Source: an uncultured Flavobacteriaceae bacterium
Lineage (GTDB): Bacteria > Bacteroidota > Bacteroidia > Flavobacteriales > Flavobacteriaceae
Assembly (NCBI GenBank): GCA_905181615.1
Contig: CAJIYH010000006.1
Coordinates: forward strand, 351,001-415,000
Reading direction: 5' to 3'
DNA: 64,000 bases
The position numbers were made by a program, and so were the translations under genes. Below the pieces are notes generated by a model. That model saw only the letters and a list, made by a program, of their open reading frames with translations, did no database searches and was not told the DNA's origin. Shown piece after piece: positions 1-9,191 of this stretch. Numbering within the stretch: the first letter of the stretch is position 1; each line of letters starts with the position of its first letter.

Positions 1-139
1 ATTGCAGGCTTTCTCTTATGTGGCAACTTTCCAAAAATTACATTTTGAGTTTTAATGAACGACACACTTAGGACCACAAAAAGTTTATTATCGAGATTTT
101 AGTCTCAACCCCTTAAGTTAGTTTTAGTACATTTAGAAT

Positions 140-1033
140 ATGGACAGACGAACATTCATTAAGAATACAGGAATCATCGGCGGAGCAGCAATGCTTCCAT
201 TATACGGTTTTTCCGAATTCAACCAACCGAAATTCAAATTAGGGTATCAACTGTATTCCATTCGAGATGCAATGGAGAAGAACCCTCTTAAAACACTGAA
301 AGCACTAAAAGCCATGGGGTACCAAGACTTTGAAACCTATGGTTTTGACGATCAAAAAGGAATGTTCTATGGCTATACGGCAGGTGAATTTAACAGCATC
401 CTAAACGATCTTGAGCTTACGGTTAGTAGCGGACATTTCGGCTTTTCTCCATTTTTGGATCAATCGGATGATGCACTTAAACATTTTGTAAATCGCTGCA
501 TTGATGGTGCAAAAGCAGTAAACAGCAAATACATTACCTGGCCTTTTAATGCGCCTGAACAGAGAAATTTAGAAACGTTCAAAGCAATGCCGCACAAACT
601 GAACCTTATTGGAGAACAGGTAACAAAAGCAGGTCTAGGTTTTGCTTACCACAACCATGGATACGAATTTGATGACCTTGGCGGTACAAGTGGTTTTGAT
701 ATTATTATAAATGAAACCGATCCGAATTTAGTGAAACTACAAATGGACATGTATTGGGTTTTACATGCCGGGAAGAAAACACCGAAACAACTCATTGAGG
801 AACAGCCTGGCAGATATGTTATGTGGCACATAAAAGACATGGACAAAATTACAAGAGATTATTCTGAACTAGGAAATGGTTCTATTAATTATCATGAAAT
901 TCTCCCCGACCCAAAAAAATCAGGCCTTGAATTTTTTTACCTTGAACAAGGTGGGAATTATGCTGAAAATTCTAAGAAAAGTGCTTCTGATAGTGCTTTA
1001 TATTTCAAAGAAGAACTTCAAAAGTATTTATGA
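140..1033 (+). CDS. Tat-exported sugar phosphate isomerase/epimerase (TIM-barrel, xylose-isomerase-like)
   Basis: A 297-residue protein of the AP endonuclease 2/xylose-isomerase-like TIM-barrel superfamily. Residues 3-8 (RRTFIK) followed by a hydrophobic stretch to about residue 25 form a twin-arginine signal, so the enzyme is predicted to fold in the cytoplasm and act in the periplasm. Likely metal-site motifs are HNHGYE at 171-176, MDMYW at 202-206 and WHIKD at 229-233. It is separated from the rest of the sugar locus by a decayed gene and a cytochrome gene. The substrate cannot be read from sequence; members next to GMC dehydrogenases and DUF1080 proteins are thought to act on keto-sugars or keto-glycosides. 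The family call is firm and the role is inferred. Confidence 0.85.
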   Translation: MDRRTFIKNTGIIGGAAMLPLYGFSEFNQPKFKLGYQLYSIRDAMEKNPLKTLKALKAMGYQDFETYGFDDQKGMFYGYTAGEFNSILNDLELTVSSGHFGFSPFLDQSDDALKHFVNRCIDGAKAVNSKYITWPFNAPEQRNLETFKAMPHKLNLIGEQVTKAGLGFAYHNHGYEFDDLGGTSGFDIIINETDPNLVKLQMDMYWVLHAGKKTPKQLIEEQPGRYVMWHIKDMDKITRDYSELGNGSINYHEILPDPKKSGLEFFYLEQGGNYAENSKKSASDSALYFKEELQKYL

Positions 1034-1061
1034 ATAAGTACATCTCTTAACTGTCTTAATA

Positions 1062-1393
1062 GGAGAAAGTGGAGATAGTTACAGTTCATTTTCAAAAACA
1101 ATGTCTCCTAGTAGATACTTTTTTAGTAGAGTTATTATTCATGAGTTTGGTCACGCAGTGCATTATGAAATAGCAGGAAATACTCAATAGATTACTGACT
1201 TATTTAATGGAGCTACACTAGGCGACTCTTCAAATAGTTATTTCTTAAAAAACAAGATGAGTTCTTTGCAGAGATGTTTACAGCTTACGTTTTAGAAAGA
1301 AACAATATAACTAAAGACGGAATAAGTTTAGTCAATTCAGTATACTATACTAATGTTATGGAGCCGTATTTTAATACTCTATTTAACAATTAA
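1062..1393 (+). pseudogene. Remnant of a zinc metallopeptidase (HExxH zincin)
   Basis: This stretch contains no intact gene, but translation shows a broken zincin. One frame from 1062 reads about 42 residues ending in an HEFGH motif (1140-1154), then an in-frame TAG at 1188-1190. A second frame continues with DEFFAEMFTAY from 1256 and ends at TAA 1391-1393. The HExxH helix followed by a downstream glutamate in an E-F-F-A-E segment is the usual arrangement of a zinc peptidase active site. The two halves are out of register by one base, and the probable shift lies between 1190 and 1255, perhaps in the A-run at 1247-1252. No start codon or upstream domain is visible, so only the 3' end of the ancestor remains. 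A further open frame of about 35 codons without a start ends at TGA 1494-1496 and is not recognisable. Confidence 0.6.
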
Positions 1394-1617
1394 TATCAAC
1401 GACTGGACACTATCAATTAACTTTGCCTATCATCTTGTGAGAATGAGGCTAGGCAGAGAATCATATCAAGATACTGGAAGATATGACTGGTCCTGAGTTA
1501 AATTATGCGGTTTGAATTTGTTTAAATCTTTTTTTTTGGTTTAATAGCTTGAGTAAAGTCTTATAATTTTAAAAAAAATGTTGCACAGTTGATTGAAGCT
1601 TGCTACATTTATTGCAT

Positions 1618-2106
1618 ATGAAAAAGCAAATGAAAAAAGTTATATTAGTTGCTCTTGCAAGTGTTTTTGTCGCTTGTGGTGGTTCAGAAGAAAAGAAAAA
1701 AGGATTTGAATATAATCGGACTAAAGCTGAACAAAAAAAATCAACATCTCAAAAAAGCACTACGCCAATTGACCTTTCCAATAAAGGAATTGGTCCAATT
1801 AAAGATTTAACTTTTGATAAAAATATAGACCAAGAATTGGTCACAAAAGGTGCTTCTACATTTAAACAAAAATGTACCGCATGTCACAAGGCTAATAAAA
1901 AACTAATTGGTCCTGCTATGAAGGGGATTTATGAACGACGTTCGCCTGAATGGGTTATGAATATAATGCTGAATCCTACAGAAATGCTTAAAAACGACCC
2001 GATTGCTATTGCCCTATTAAAAGAATACAACAACATCAAGATGATCAATCAGAACCTCACAGAAGATGAAGCTCGATCTATAGCGGAATACATGAGAACA
2101 TTATAA
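1618..2106 (+). CDS. Class I c-type cytochrome lipoprotein
   Basis: A lipoprotein of about 162 residues. A basic start and hydrophobic segment end in a lipobox Cys at residue 20 (VFVAC), followed by a charged, Lys/Glu-rich linker. The heme site CTACH lies at 86-90, and a Met in the C-terminal part (KMINQ region) is the likely distal ligand. It would sit in the outer or inner membrane facing the periplasm and carry single electrons. It converges on the GMC dehydrogenase small-subunit gene, 10 bases away, so it is a plausible electron acceptor for that enzyme although it is not co-transcribed with it. I chose ATG 1618 over an in-frame TTG at 1600; ATG 1630 also gives a good signal peptide. Confidence 0.85.
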   Translation: MKKQMKKVILVALASVFVACGGSEEKKKGFEYNRTKAEQKKSTSQKSTTPIDLSNKGIGPIKDLTFDKNIDQELVTKGASTFKQKCTACHKANKKLIGPAMKGIYERRSPEWVMNIMLNPTEMLKNDPIAIALLKEYNNIKMINQNLTEDEARSIAEYMRTL

Positions 2107-2116
2107 GCTTAATCAA

Positions 2117-2767
2117 TTAAAGAGGAGACCAAGCTCTTCCTCCAGTAGCTTCTTGTAAATCAACACACCCTTTTTGTTCTCCTGGAATTGGTCTATAAAT
2201 TAAGACAGTTTCGCCAATTACTTCCGAGTTTTTAAAAGCAGAGACTACTAAATTCCTCAAACTATTAATTATAGAATGTGCTGCTGCTTCTTCTGGAACA
2301 GCATTTATTTCACCTTTTTCTTTGGCCTCAGCCCAAGCGTTAAGTGTCTCCCATCGCGAATCTTGTATTGCTTTGTCGGCTCTTAAGAAACGATTTAATA
2401 GTGCGTCTATGTCTTCGTTTATCAGCTCAGAAACTTCTTTCTTACCAGCTCCTTCAAGTGCTAATTTAGAAACTATAGGTAACGACATTTTAGCAAATTC
2501 CTTGTCCTCCGGACTTGAAACAAGTGCCATATAACCATCCATGAATTGAGTTAGATTAAGGTCGTTTGCACCGGGTATATTGTCAGTAGTAGGTAAAATT
2601 ACATCGATTATCTTGCTAACTAAATCAGCTTGTTGTGATGTGAAAAATTCTGGAGTCCAAATACCTTTTCCTGTCTGACAGCTTTCGAAAAGACTAACAA
2701 CTGTTGAGCTAAGAGCAACTGCTCCAAACGAAAGTCCAATATTTTTTAATGCGGTTCTTCTTTGCAT
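2117..2767 (-). CDS. Gluconate 2-dehydrogenase subunit 3 family protein (Tat-exported small subunit of the GMC dehydrogenase)
   Basis: 216 residues starting with a twin-arginine signal (QRRTALKNIG, then a hydrophobic stretch to about residue 25). The mature part resembles the small subunits of membrane-linked FAD dehydrogenases (gluconate 2-dehydrogenase subunit 3 family). In that family the small subunit carries the Tat signal and the folded catalytic subunit is exported with it. This fits here because the GMC gene ends only 11 bases upstream in the same operon and has no signal of its own. Predicted location is the periplasm. Family assignment rests on the signal, length and gene pairing more than on a diagnostic motif. 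Confidence 0.8.
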   Translation of the reverse strand: MQRRTALKNIGLSFGAVALSSTVVSLFESCQTGKGIWTPEFFTSQQADLVSKIIDVILPTTDNIPGANDLNLTQFMDGYMALVSSPEDKEFAKMSLPIVSKLALEGAGKKEVSELINEDIDALLNRFLRADKAIQDSRWETLNAWAEAKEKGEINAVPEEAAAHSIINSLRNLVVSAFKNSEVIGETVLIYRPIPGEQKGCVDLQEATGGRAWSPL

Positions 2768-2778
2768 GATGTAATCTT

Positions 2779-4485
2779 TTATAGGTTCATTTTTTTTAAT
2801 TCTTTTACAGCAAAATCTACTGCTCTTGCAGTCAATGCCATATAGGTAAGGGATGGATTAACATTCCCGGCAGAGGTCATTGCCGCGCCATCAGTAACAA
2901 ACACATTAGGTACTTCATGTAATTGATTATTACCATTTAGAACCGATGTTTTTGGGTCATGACCCATTCGAGCAGTTCCCATTTCATGAATTCCTAAACC
3001 TAAATGATATTCGTTATCCCATCCAGAAACATTTTTAAATCCTGCATTGTCTAGCATTTCCATTGCTTGAGTTTGCATATCCTTTCGCATATTGAGTTCG
3101 TTTTCACGAATTGTTGCATCAAAAGTAACGGTTGGTAAACCCCATTGATCTAGTTTGTCGTAATCAAGAGTCATTTTGTTTTCATGATAAGGTAACACCT
3201 CGCCAAAGCCATTTAGACCTATTGACCATCCACCTGGATTAAGAATTGCTTCTTTGAACTCAGGCCCATAAGCCATTTCTTTTACGTTTTCAGTCCAAGA
3301 ACCTCTACTTCCACCACCTTGGTATCCATATCCTCTTAAAAAGTCTTTTTGATTAGTACCACCACCTAGGTTTCTAAAACGCGGTATAAATACACCGTTG
3401 GCTCTTCTTCCTGTATAATATTTATCTTCATACCCTTCAACATCGGCACTAGCACCTACCTGAAAGTGATGATCCATTAAGTTGTGTCCTAATTCTCCTG
3501 AAGCATTCCCCATTCCATTTGGAAAAGCAGCCGATTTAGATTGCATTAAAATCGAAGTACTTGCAACAGCAGAAGCGCACAAGAAAATTATTTTAGCTTT
3601 ATAATCGGTTGTTTCTTTGGTAATTGAATCTATAACACGAACTCCAGTTGCTCGTTTGGTTTCAGGATCATAAAGTACTTCATGCACTACTGCATTTGTT
3701 TTCATAGTCATATTCCCAGTTTCTTCTGCCATTGGAAGTGTAGAAGAGTTACTGCTGAAGTAAGCTCCAAATGGACAACCACGCATACATCGATTACGGT
3801 GCTGGCAGGTAACTCGTCCTGCACCCGGTTTCGTTCCTTCTGTAATGTGAGCAGTACGACCAATCGTTAAAAGGCGGTCAGTATATTTATCTGCAATGGA
3901 TCCTTTCAAATGGTCTTCCACGCAGGTCAGTTCCATCGGTTTTAAAAATTCACTATCAGGAAGTTGAGGTAAAGATAAACTCTCACCACTAATTCCTACA
4001 TGCTTCTCAACATAACTGTACCATGGAGCAATATCTTTGTATCGAATTGGCCAGTCAACTGCAATGCCTTCTTGTGCGTTTGCTTCAAAATCAATATCTC
4101 CACGGCGGTAACTTTGACGTCCCCACATGAGTGATCTTCCTCCTACATGATACCCCCGACACCAGTCAAACTGCTTATCTTCGTTATAAGGATGTTCGTT
4201 GTCGTCTACAAAAAAATGTTTGTGCGATTCCATTGTTGTATATTCAGTCCTACTTTGCTTTGGCTGTTTCTTTCTAGTTTCTTGGGTAATAACATCTCCA
4301 TGAGGATAATCCCATGGATCTTTATTCATGGTTGGATAATCTTCAATATGCTTGACCATTCTACCGCGCTCAAGGACAAGTGTTTTCAATCCTTTTTCGG
4401 TTAATTCTTTAGCAGCCCAACCTCCGCTTATACCAGTTCCAACAACAATAGCGTCGAATTCGGTTGTATTGTAACCTGTGTTCAT
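2779..4485 (-). CDS. GMC family FAD-dependent sugar/glycoside dehydrogenase, large subunit
   Basis: 568 residues. The FAD-binding Rossmann motif GTGISGG is at 16-22, and the C-terminal GMC signature region has HEMGTARMG followed by a GNVNPSLTYMA segment, giving the usual His/Asn catalytic pair. A cysteine group C-x5-C-x3-C near the middle resembles the iron-sulfur site of FAD glucose dehydrogenases. With the Tat-exported small subunit downstream, the family precedent is oxidation of the C3 hydroxyl of glucose or glucosides in the periplasm. The start is set at ATG 4485, because a longer frame starting at 4524 would begin inside a near-match promoter box (minus strand, 4522-4530). The first step of the 3-keto-glycoside pathway is the likely role. 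Confidence 0.88.
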   Translation of the reverse strand: MNTGYNTTEFDAIVVGTGISGGWAAKELTEKGLKTLVLERGRMVKHIEDYPTMNKDPWDYPHGDVITQETRKKQPKQSRTEYTTMESHKHFFVDDNEHPYNEDKQFDWCRGYHVGGRSLMWGRQSYRRGDIDFEANAQEGIAVDWPIRYKDIAPWYSYVEKHVGISGESLSLPQLPDSEFLKPMELTCVEDHLKGSIADKYTDRLLTIGRTAHITEGTKPGAGRVTCQHRNRCMRGCPFGAYFSSNSSTLPMAEETGNMTMKTNAVVHEVLYDPETKRATGVRVIDSITKETTDYKAKIIFLCASAVASTSILMQSKSAAFPNGMGNASGELGHNLMDHHFQVGASADVEGYEDKYYTGRRANGVFIPRFRNLGGGTNQKDFLRGYGYQGGGSRGSWTENVKEMAYGPEFKEAILNPGGWSIGLNGFGEVLPYHENKMTLDYDKLDQWGLPTVTFDATIRENELNMRKDMQTQAMEMLDNAGFKNVSGWDNEYHLGLGIHEMGTARMGHDPKTSVLNGNNQLHEVPNVFVTDGAAMTSAGNVNPSLTYMALTARAVDFAVKELKKMNL

Positions 4486-4654
4486 ATTTAAGTTTTTTTT
4501 GAAATCCCTTAAATATAGACACAAAGATTATGAATTTGTCAAGAATTAAGAAAGATTTAAACTAAAAAGCAATTTAAATCGTTTTCGTTTTAAAAAACAG
4601 CAATCCCCTTAACTAAAAAACCTTTTGAATAACGAATAGTGTTAGATTAGAAAT

Positions 4655-4713
4655 CAATTGTATTTTAGCATTAGCTTAATTCTGATTCAAACATCGAATT
4701 TCAATACAAATTG
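4655..4713. promoter_or_regulatory. Imperfect inverted repeat in a divergent intergenic region
   Basis: The 261-base gap between the GMC gene (minus) and the isomerase operon (plus) holds CAATTGTATT at 4655-4664 and AATACAAATTG at 4703-4713, which are inverted copies differing by one base of length. It may be an operator shared by both operons, but the region is AT-rich and chance matching is possible. No perfect TAnnTTTG box precedes the plus-strand operon. Confidence 0.25.
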
Positions 4714-4746
4714 CTAGATAACAAGAACTAAGCCTAAAAAAACCTT

Positions 4747-5733
4747 ATGAAAAGAAGAAATTTTATCTTGAAAAGTACATTTGCAGGACTTGGACTTTCG
4801 ACCGTTGGAGCTTATGCTTACAACAACCTTAATCTTGAAGCAAACACAATTGCCAGCGGAATTCTAACAGAGCCGTTTTTTAAATTATCTCTAGCACAAT
4901 GGTCACTTAATAATGCAATCCGAGGAGGTACTATGGATCCTTATAATTTTGCATCAAAAGCACACGAGCTTGGGTTTGAAGGTTTAGAGTACGTAAATCA
5001 GTTGTATAAAGATGTAGTGGATTCTAAAAATCAACCAGCTGCACTTAAAAATTTCATTGCAAGAAACAATGAAAAAGCAGCTGCACATAGCCTAAAAAAT
5101 CTATTAATCATGATCGATAATGAAGGAGATTTATCGGTTAGCTCTGCAGTTGAAAGAAAAAAGTCTGTCGAAAATCACCATAAATGGGTAGAAACTTCTG
5201 CTGCAATGGGATGCCATTCGATTCGAATTAATTTATTTGGTGATAATGACCCTAAGATTTGGGTCGAAAACTCTAAAGAAAGTCTTCTGTCTCTTGGAGC
5301 CTACGCTTCAAAGTATAACATTAATGTAATTGTTGAAAATCATGGGTATTTATCATCTAATGCTGAGCTACTTATGGAGGTTCTTAATGATGTAGACCTT
5401 TCCAATTGTGGAACACTTCCCGACTTCGGGAATTTTTGCTTGGAAAAAACTAATGGAGAGCGTTGGGGAGCAAATTGTATTAAAGAATATGATCGTTACC
5501 AAGGTGTAAAAGAATTAATGCCACGAGCATTTGCAGTAAGTGCCAAAGCTAATGAGTTTGATGCTCAGGGAAACGAAACAGCTATAGACTACAAGCGTAT
5601 GCTTCAAATAGTTAAAAACGCAGGTTTTAATGGGTATATTGGGGTAGAATATGAAGGTCAAAAATTAAGTGAAGAGGCCGGAATATTGGCGACTAAAAAC
5701 CTTTTAATAAAAGCTGCAAAAGAATTAAGCTAA
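4747..5733 (+). CDS. Tat-exported sugar phosphate isomerase/epimerase (TIM-barrel)
   Basis: 328 residues with an N-terminal twin-arginine motif (KRRNFILKS) and a hydrophobic segment ending near AYA at about residue 24, so the product is predicted to be periplasmic. The rest is a xylose-isomerase-like TIM barrel; conserved-looking metal-site segments are IVENHGYL near 197-204, LPDFGNF in the middle third, and GVEYEG near the C-terminus. It opens a five-gene plus-strand operon with the MFS permease (16-base gap), Gfo/Idh dehydrogenase, a cytoplasmic isomerase and DUF1080. Co-occurrence of two exported and one cytoplasmic member of the same fold suggests successive or compartment-specific steps on keto-sugars. 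Exact chemistry is unknown. Confidence 0.85.
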   Translation: MKRRNFILKSTFAGLGLSTVGAYAYNNLNLEANTIASGILTEPFFKLSLAQWSLNNAIRGGTMDPYNFASKAHELGFEGLEYVNQLYKDVVDSKNQPAALKNFIARNNEKAAAHSLKNLLIMIDNEGDLSVSSAVERKKSVENHHKWVETSAAMGCHSIRINLFGDNDPKIWVENSKESLLSLGAYASKYNINVIVENHGYLSSNAELLMEVLNDVDLSNCGTLPDFGNFCLEKTNGERWGANCIKEYDRYQGVKELMPRAFAVSAKANEFDAQGNETAIDYKRMLQIVKNAGFNGYIGVEYEGQKLSEEAGILATKNLLIKAAKELS

Positions 5734-5749
5734 TTAACTTTTAATTATA

Positions 5750-6979
5750 ATGAGTACAAAAACAAAAATTCAACTGTCCTTAATGATGTTTCTCCAGTTC
5801 TTTATTTGGGGAGGGTGGTTTGTGACCTTAGGAACCTTTTTAGGGAATGATTTAAATGCTACTGGAGCAGAAACAGGTATGGCGTTTTCGACTCAGTCAT
5901 GGGGAGCTATAATTGCTCCATTCTTTATTGGATTGATTGCAGATCGTTATTTTAATGCTGAAAAAATATTAGGGATCTTGCATCTTATAGGAGCTGTTAT
6001 AATGTATTATATGGCACAAGCAGAATCCTTTAATGCCTTTTATCCACTAGTATTTGCTTATATGGTAGCCTATATGCCTACTCTTGCTTTGGTGAATTCT
6101 GTTTCGTTTTTTCAAATGAAAGACCCAGCTAAAGAATTTTCGTTAATCCGTGTTTTTGGAACTATTGGATGGATTGTAGCAGGTTTAGTTATAAGTTATG
6201 TCTTTCATTGGGATTCCAAAGAATCAATTAGTCAAGGAGCATTGAGTAACACGTTTATCATGGTCGCAATTGCATCATTAATACTTGGACTAATTAGCTT
6301 TACACTTCCTAAAACTCCCCCATCACAATCCGATGGAGCGATTAGTATTTCGGATATTCTTGGGTTGGATGCGCTTAAGCTTTTGAAAGATCGAAACTTT
6401 TTGATGTTCTTTATAACTTCAATTCTAATTTGTATTCCATTGGCGTTTTACTACCAGCAAGCAAATCCATTTTTAGTGGAACTTGAAATGGAAAATCCGA
6501 CAGGAAAAATGACTTTAGGACAGATCAGCGAAGTGCTTTTCATGCTTTTGCTCCCTTTCTTCTTTAAGAAGTTTGGATTCAAAAAAACACTATTAGTAGG
6601 AATGTTAGCATGGGCAGTTCGTTATGCACTATTTGCCTATGGGAATGCTGGAGAACTTACTTTTATGTTGATTATGGGAATTGCTTTACACGGAATTTGT
6701 TATGACTTTTTCTTTGTGTCGGGTCAAATTTATACCGATTTTAAAGCTGGTGAAAAAGTGAAAAGCGCAGCGCAAGGATTAATTACATTAGCAACCTATG
6801 GGATTGGTATGTTAGTCGGTTTTTGGGTAGCTGGTAAAATTTCAGATAAATATACACTTACTGATGGAAGTCATGACTGGGAAGTTATCTGGATGATTCC
6901 CGCGGTATTTGCACTTGGTGTAATGGTGCTATTTATTGTAGTTTTTAAAGATGAAAAAATTGAACTTAAAAAAGAATAA
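5750..6979 (+). CDS. MFS transporter of the nucleoside:proton symporter (NupG/XapB-like) type
   Basis: 409 residues with about twelve hydrophobic segments and few charged loops, typical of the major facilitator superfamily. The opening (IQLSLMMFLQFFIWGGWFVTL) and the FIGLIADRYF loop match the nucleoside permease branch that is widespread in Bacteroidota sugar loci. It lies between an exported isomerase and a cytoplasmic oxidoreductase gene, so its substrate is more likely the periplasmic sugar product (for example a keto-sugar or free glucoside) than a nucleoside. Inner-membrane location. The Gfo/Idh gene starts 2 bases after its stop, so the two are probably translationally coupled. Confidence 0.85.
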   Translation: MSTKTKIQLSLMMFLQFFIWGGWFVTLGTFLGNDLNATGAETGMAFSTQSWGAIIAPFFIGLIADRYFNAEKILGILHLIGAVIMYYMAQAESFNAFYPLVFAYMVAYMPTLALVNSVSFFQMKDPAKEFSLIRVFGTIGWIVAGLVISYVFHWDSKESISQGALSNTFIMVAIASLILGLISFTLPKTPPSQSDGAISISDILGLDALKLLKDRNFLMFFITSILICIPLAFYYQQANPFLVELEMENPTGKMTLGQISEVLFMLLLPFFFKKFGFKKTLLVGMLAWAVRYALFAYGNAGELTFMLIMGIALHGICYDFFFVSGQIYTDFKAGEKVKSAAQGLITLATYGIGMLVGFWVAGKISDKYTLTDGSHDWEVIWMIPAVFALGVMVLFIVVFKDEKIELKKE

Positions 6980-6981
6980 AA

Positions 6982-8115
6982 TTGGGTAATAAAATACGCT
7001 TAGGAATTTTAGGGGGAGGCGGTGATTCTCTAATAGGAGTTGTTCATAGAATTGCATCGAATATGTTTGATCGTTATGAACTTGTAGGAGGATGTTTTAA
7101 TCCAAATGAAGAAGAAAATAAAAGTTTTGCAAACCGCATTGGAGTTCCATTAAACCGAGTTTACGTTAGCTTTGATGTGCTAATTGAAGAGGAATTAAAA
7201 CTCCCTGTTGAAGAACGAATGGAAGTTATTTCGGTTTTAACGCCGAATTTTCTTCATTTTCCAATGGCAAAAAAACTGCTAGAAAAAGGGTTTAATGTAA
7301 TTTGTGAAAAACCCCTCACTACCACCCATGCAGAAGCTTTAGAATTGGAAGCAATTCAAAAAGAAAAACAAACTGTTTTTGCAGTAACCTATACCTACAC
7401 GGGCTACCCTATGGTTCGCCAAATGAAGGATATGATTAGAAGAGGTGTTTTAGGAACCATACAAAAAGTAGATTTACAATACTATCAAGGATGGATTAAT
7501 CCCGTAATTCACAAACCCGAAGAGCGTGCCAAAGTATGGCGCTTGGATCCGAAAAAAGGAGGGCTCAGTTGTTGTATCGGAGATATTGGAACGCATGCGT
7601 TTGATATGTTGGAATATGTAACCGGCATGGAAGTGAAAAAACTACTGGCTGATCTTAACTATTTATATGAAGACAATCCTCTTGACCTAGATGGAACTGT
7701 TTTAATACGTATGTCCGAATACTGTAAGGGCGTTATACGAGCAAGTCAAATTGCTACAGCGGAAGAAAACAATTTTACTGTTCAAATATACGGAAGTGAA
7801 GGAAGTTTAAAATGGAGACAAGAAAATCCAAACGAATTGGTTCACTTAACAGAAGGTTTACCGATGCAGGTTTTGAAACCAGGACACGATTATTTATCTG
7901 ACTTTTCATTAGACAGTAGTAAAATTCCACCAGGTCATCCTGAAGGTATTTTTGATTCAATGGGAAATATATACAACGGAGTAGCAAAGGCATTAAGAAA
8001 CGAAGTACATGATGAGGGAGCATTTCCAACACTGCATGACGGAGTTCGCGGAATGCTTTTTATTGAAAAAGTATTGGATTCAAATGCCAATGGGAATACT
8101 TGGGTAGATTTATAA
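6982..8115 (+). CDS. Gfo/Idh/MocA family NAD(P)-dependent oxidoreductase
   Basis: 377 residues. The dinucleotide-binding Rossmann fold is at the N-terminus (LGILGGGGDS near 7-16), the family motif CEKPLTT is near residue 109, and GGLSCCIGDIGTHAFD of the catalytic lobe lies near 193-208. No signal peptide, so it is cytoplasmic, unlike many Gfo/Idh proteins in Bacteroidota. It could reduce the keto group of an imported 3-keto-sugar or interconvert ketone and alcohol forms. The start is the TTG at 6982, two bases after the permease stop; no ATG in frame precedes the Rossmann motif, so translation probably depends on coupling to the upstream gene. Confidence 0.88.
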   Translation: MGNKIRLGILGGGGDSLIGVVHRIASNMFDRYELVGGCFNPNEEENKSFANRIGVPLNRVYVSFDVLIEEELKLPVEERMEVISVLTPNFLHFPMAKKLLEKGFNVICEKPLTTTHAEALELEAIQKEKQTVFAVTYTYTGYPMVRQMKDMIRRGVLGTIQKVDLQYYQGWINPVIHKPEERAKVWRLDPKKGGLSCCIGDIGTHAFDMLEYVTGMEVKKLLADLNYLYEDNPLDLDGTVLIRMSEYCKGVIRASQIATAEENNFTVQIYGSEGSLKWRQENPNELVHLTEGLPMQVLKPGHDYLSDFSLDSSKIPPGHPEGIFDSMGNIYNGVAKALRNEVHDEGAFPTLHDGVRGMLFIEKVLDSNANGNTWVDL

Positions 8116-8127
8116 AATTTTTAATAC

Positions 8128-9180
8128 ATGAAAACAGTCAAAGGGCCTGCTATATTTTTAGCACAATTTGTAGATCAAAAAGCACCTTTCAACACACTTG
8201 ATGGGATGTGCAAATGGGCAGCAGATTTGGGGTATAAAGGAATTCAAATTCCAACTTGGGAGACTTTTTTAATCGATTTAGACAAAGCGGCAGAAAGCCA
8301 GACGTATTGTGATGAACTAAAAGGAAAAGTAAATTCTTATGGTCTTGAAATAACAGAGCTTTCGACTCACTTACAAGGGCAACTTGTTGCAGTTCATTCC
8401 GCTTATGATTTGATGTTCGATAATTTCGCTCCTGATGCTTATAAAAACAACCCCAAAGCCAGAACTCAATGGGCAATAGAAACTGTAAAAAAAGCAGCTA
8501 AAGCCAGTAGAAGACTAGGTCTAAATGTATCTGCAACTTTTTCAGGCTCGTTACTTTGGCACACATGGCACCCTTGGCCACAAAGACCAAAAGGTTTAGT
8601 CGAGATGGGCTTCGAAGAATTAGCAAAACGCTGGTTGCCAATTTTAGATGTGTATGAAGACAATGGAGTCGATTTATGCTACGAAATACATCCTGGAGAA
8701 GACTTACATGACGGGGTAACTTTTGAACGTTTTCTTGAAGCAACAGGGAATCATAAACGGGTTAATATTCTTTATGATCCAAGTCATTTTGTACTTCAAC
8801 AATTAGATTATATTACCTATATCGATCACTACCACGAGTTCATAAAATCATTCCACGTTAAAGATTCTGAATTTAAACCTAACGGTAAAAAAGGAGCTTT
8901 CGGTGGATATGGTGATTGGATTGATCGCGCTGGACGCTACCGCTCTCCTGGTGATGGACAAATTGATTTTAAATCAATATTTACAAAATTAACAGAATAC
9001 GGCTGCGATGTTTGGGCCGTAATGGAATGGGAATGCTGTATCAAAAGTCCTGAACAGGGAGCAAGAGAAGGGGCTCCTTTCATACAAAGTCATATCATTG
9101 AAGCTACTAAAAAAGTATTTGACGACTTTGCTGGTGGATCTACCGATCCAGAATTACTTAAAAAAATACTAAACCTCTAA
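8128..9180 (+). CDS. Cytoplasmic sugar phosphate isomerase/epimerase (TIM-barrel)
   Basis: 350 residues, xylose-isomerase-like TIM barrel without a signal peptide. Likely metal ligands lie in CYEIHPGED, YDPSHFV, SFHVKDSEF and the late AVMEWECC segment, giving the Glu-Asp-His-Glu pattern of the family. It follows the Gfo/Idh gene by 12 bases and precedes DUF1080 by 11 bases, so it belongs to the same operon. Proteins of this type next to Gfo/Idh partners include keto-sugar isomerases and deglycosylating lyases, which supports a cytoplasmic role in processing an imported oxidised sugar. Substrate not determined. Confidence 0.88.
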   Translation: MKTVKGPAIFLAQFVDQKAPFNTLDGMCKWAADLGYKGIQIPTWETFLIDLDKAAESQTYCDELKGKVNSYGLEITELSTHLQGQLVAVHSAYDLMFDNFAPDAYKNNPKARTQWAIETVKKAAKASRRLGLNVSATFSGSLLWHTWHPWPQRPKGLVEMGFEELAKRWLPILDVYEDNGVDLCYEIHPGEDLHDGVTFERFLEATGNHKRVNILYDPSHFVLQQLDYITYIDHYHEFIKSFHVKDSEFKPNGKKGAFGGYGDWIDRAGRYRSPGDGQIDFKSIFTKLTEYGCDVWAVMEWECCIKSPEQGAREGAPFIQSHIIEATKKVFDDFAGGSTDPELLKKILNL

Positions 9181-9191
9181 AACTAAATTAA

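Noticed and set aside
1-139. Gene fragment at the left edge
   Set aside because: No frame has coding character, a recognisable motif or an end consistent with a gene; only a weak TACATTTA box before the first gene is seen.
1600-1617. TTG start at 1600 for the cytochrome
   Set aside because: It adds six residues before a good lipoprotein signal that begins at ATG 1618 or 1630.
4486-4524. Longer start for the GMC dehydrogenase at 4524
   Set aside because: The extra residues are not conserved-looking and the start would lie inside a near-match promoter box on the minus strand; ATG 4485 fits better.
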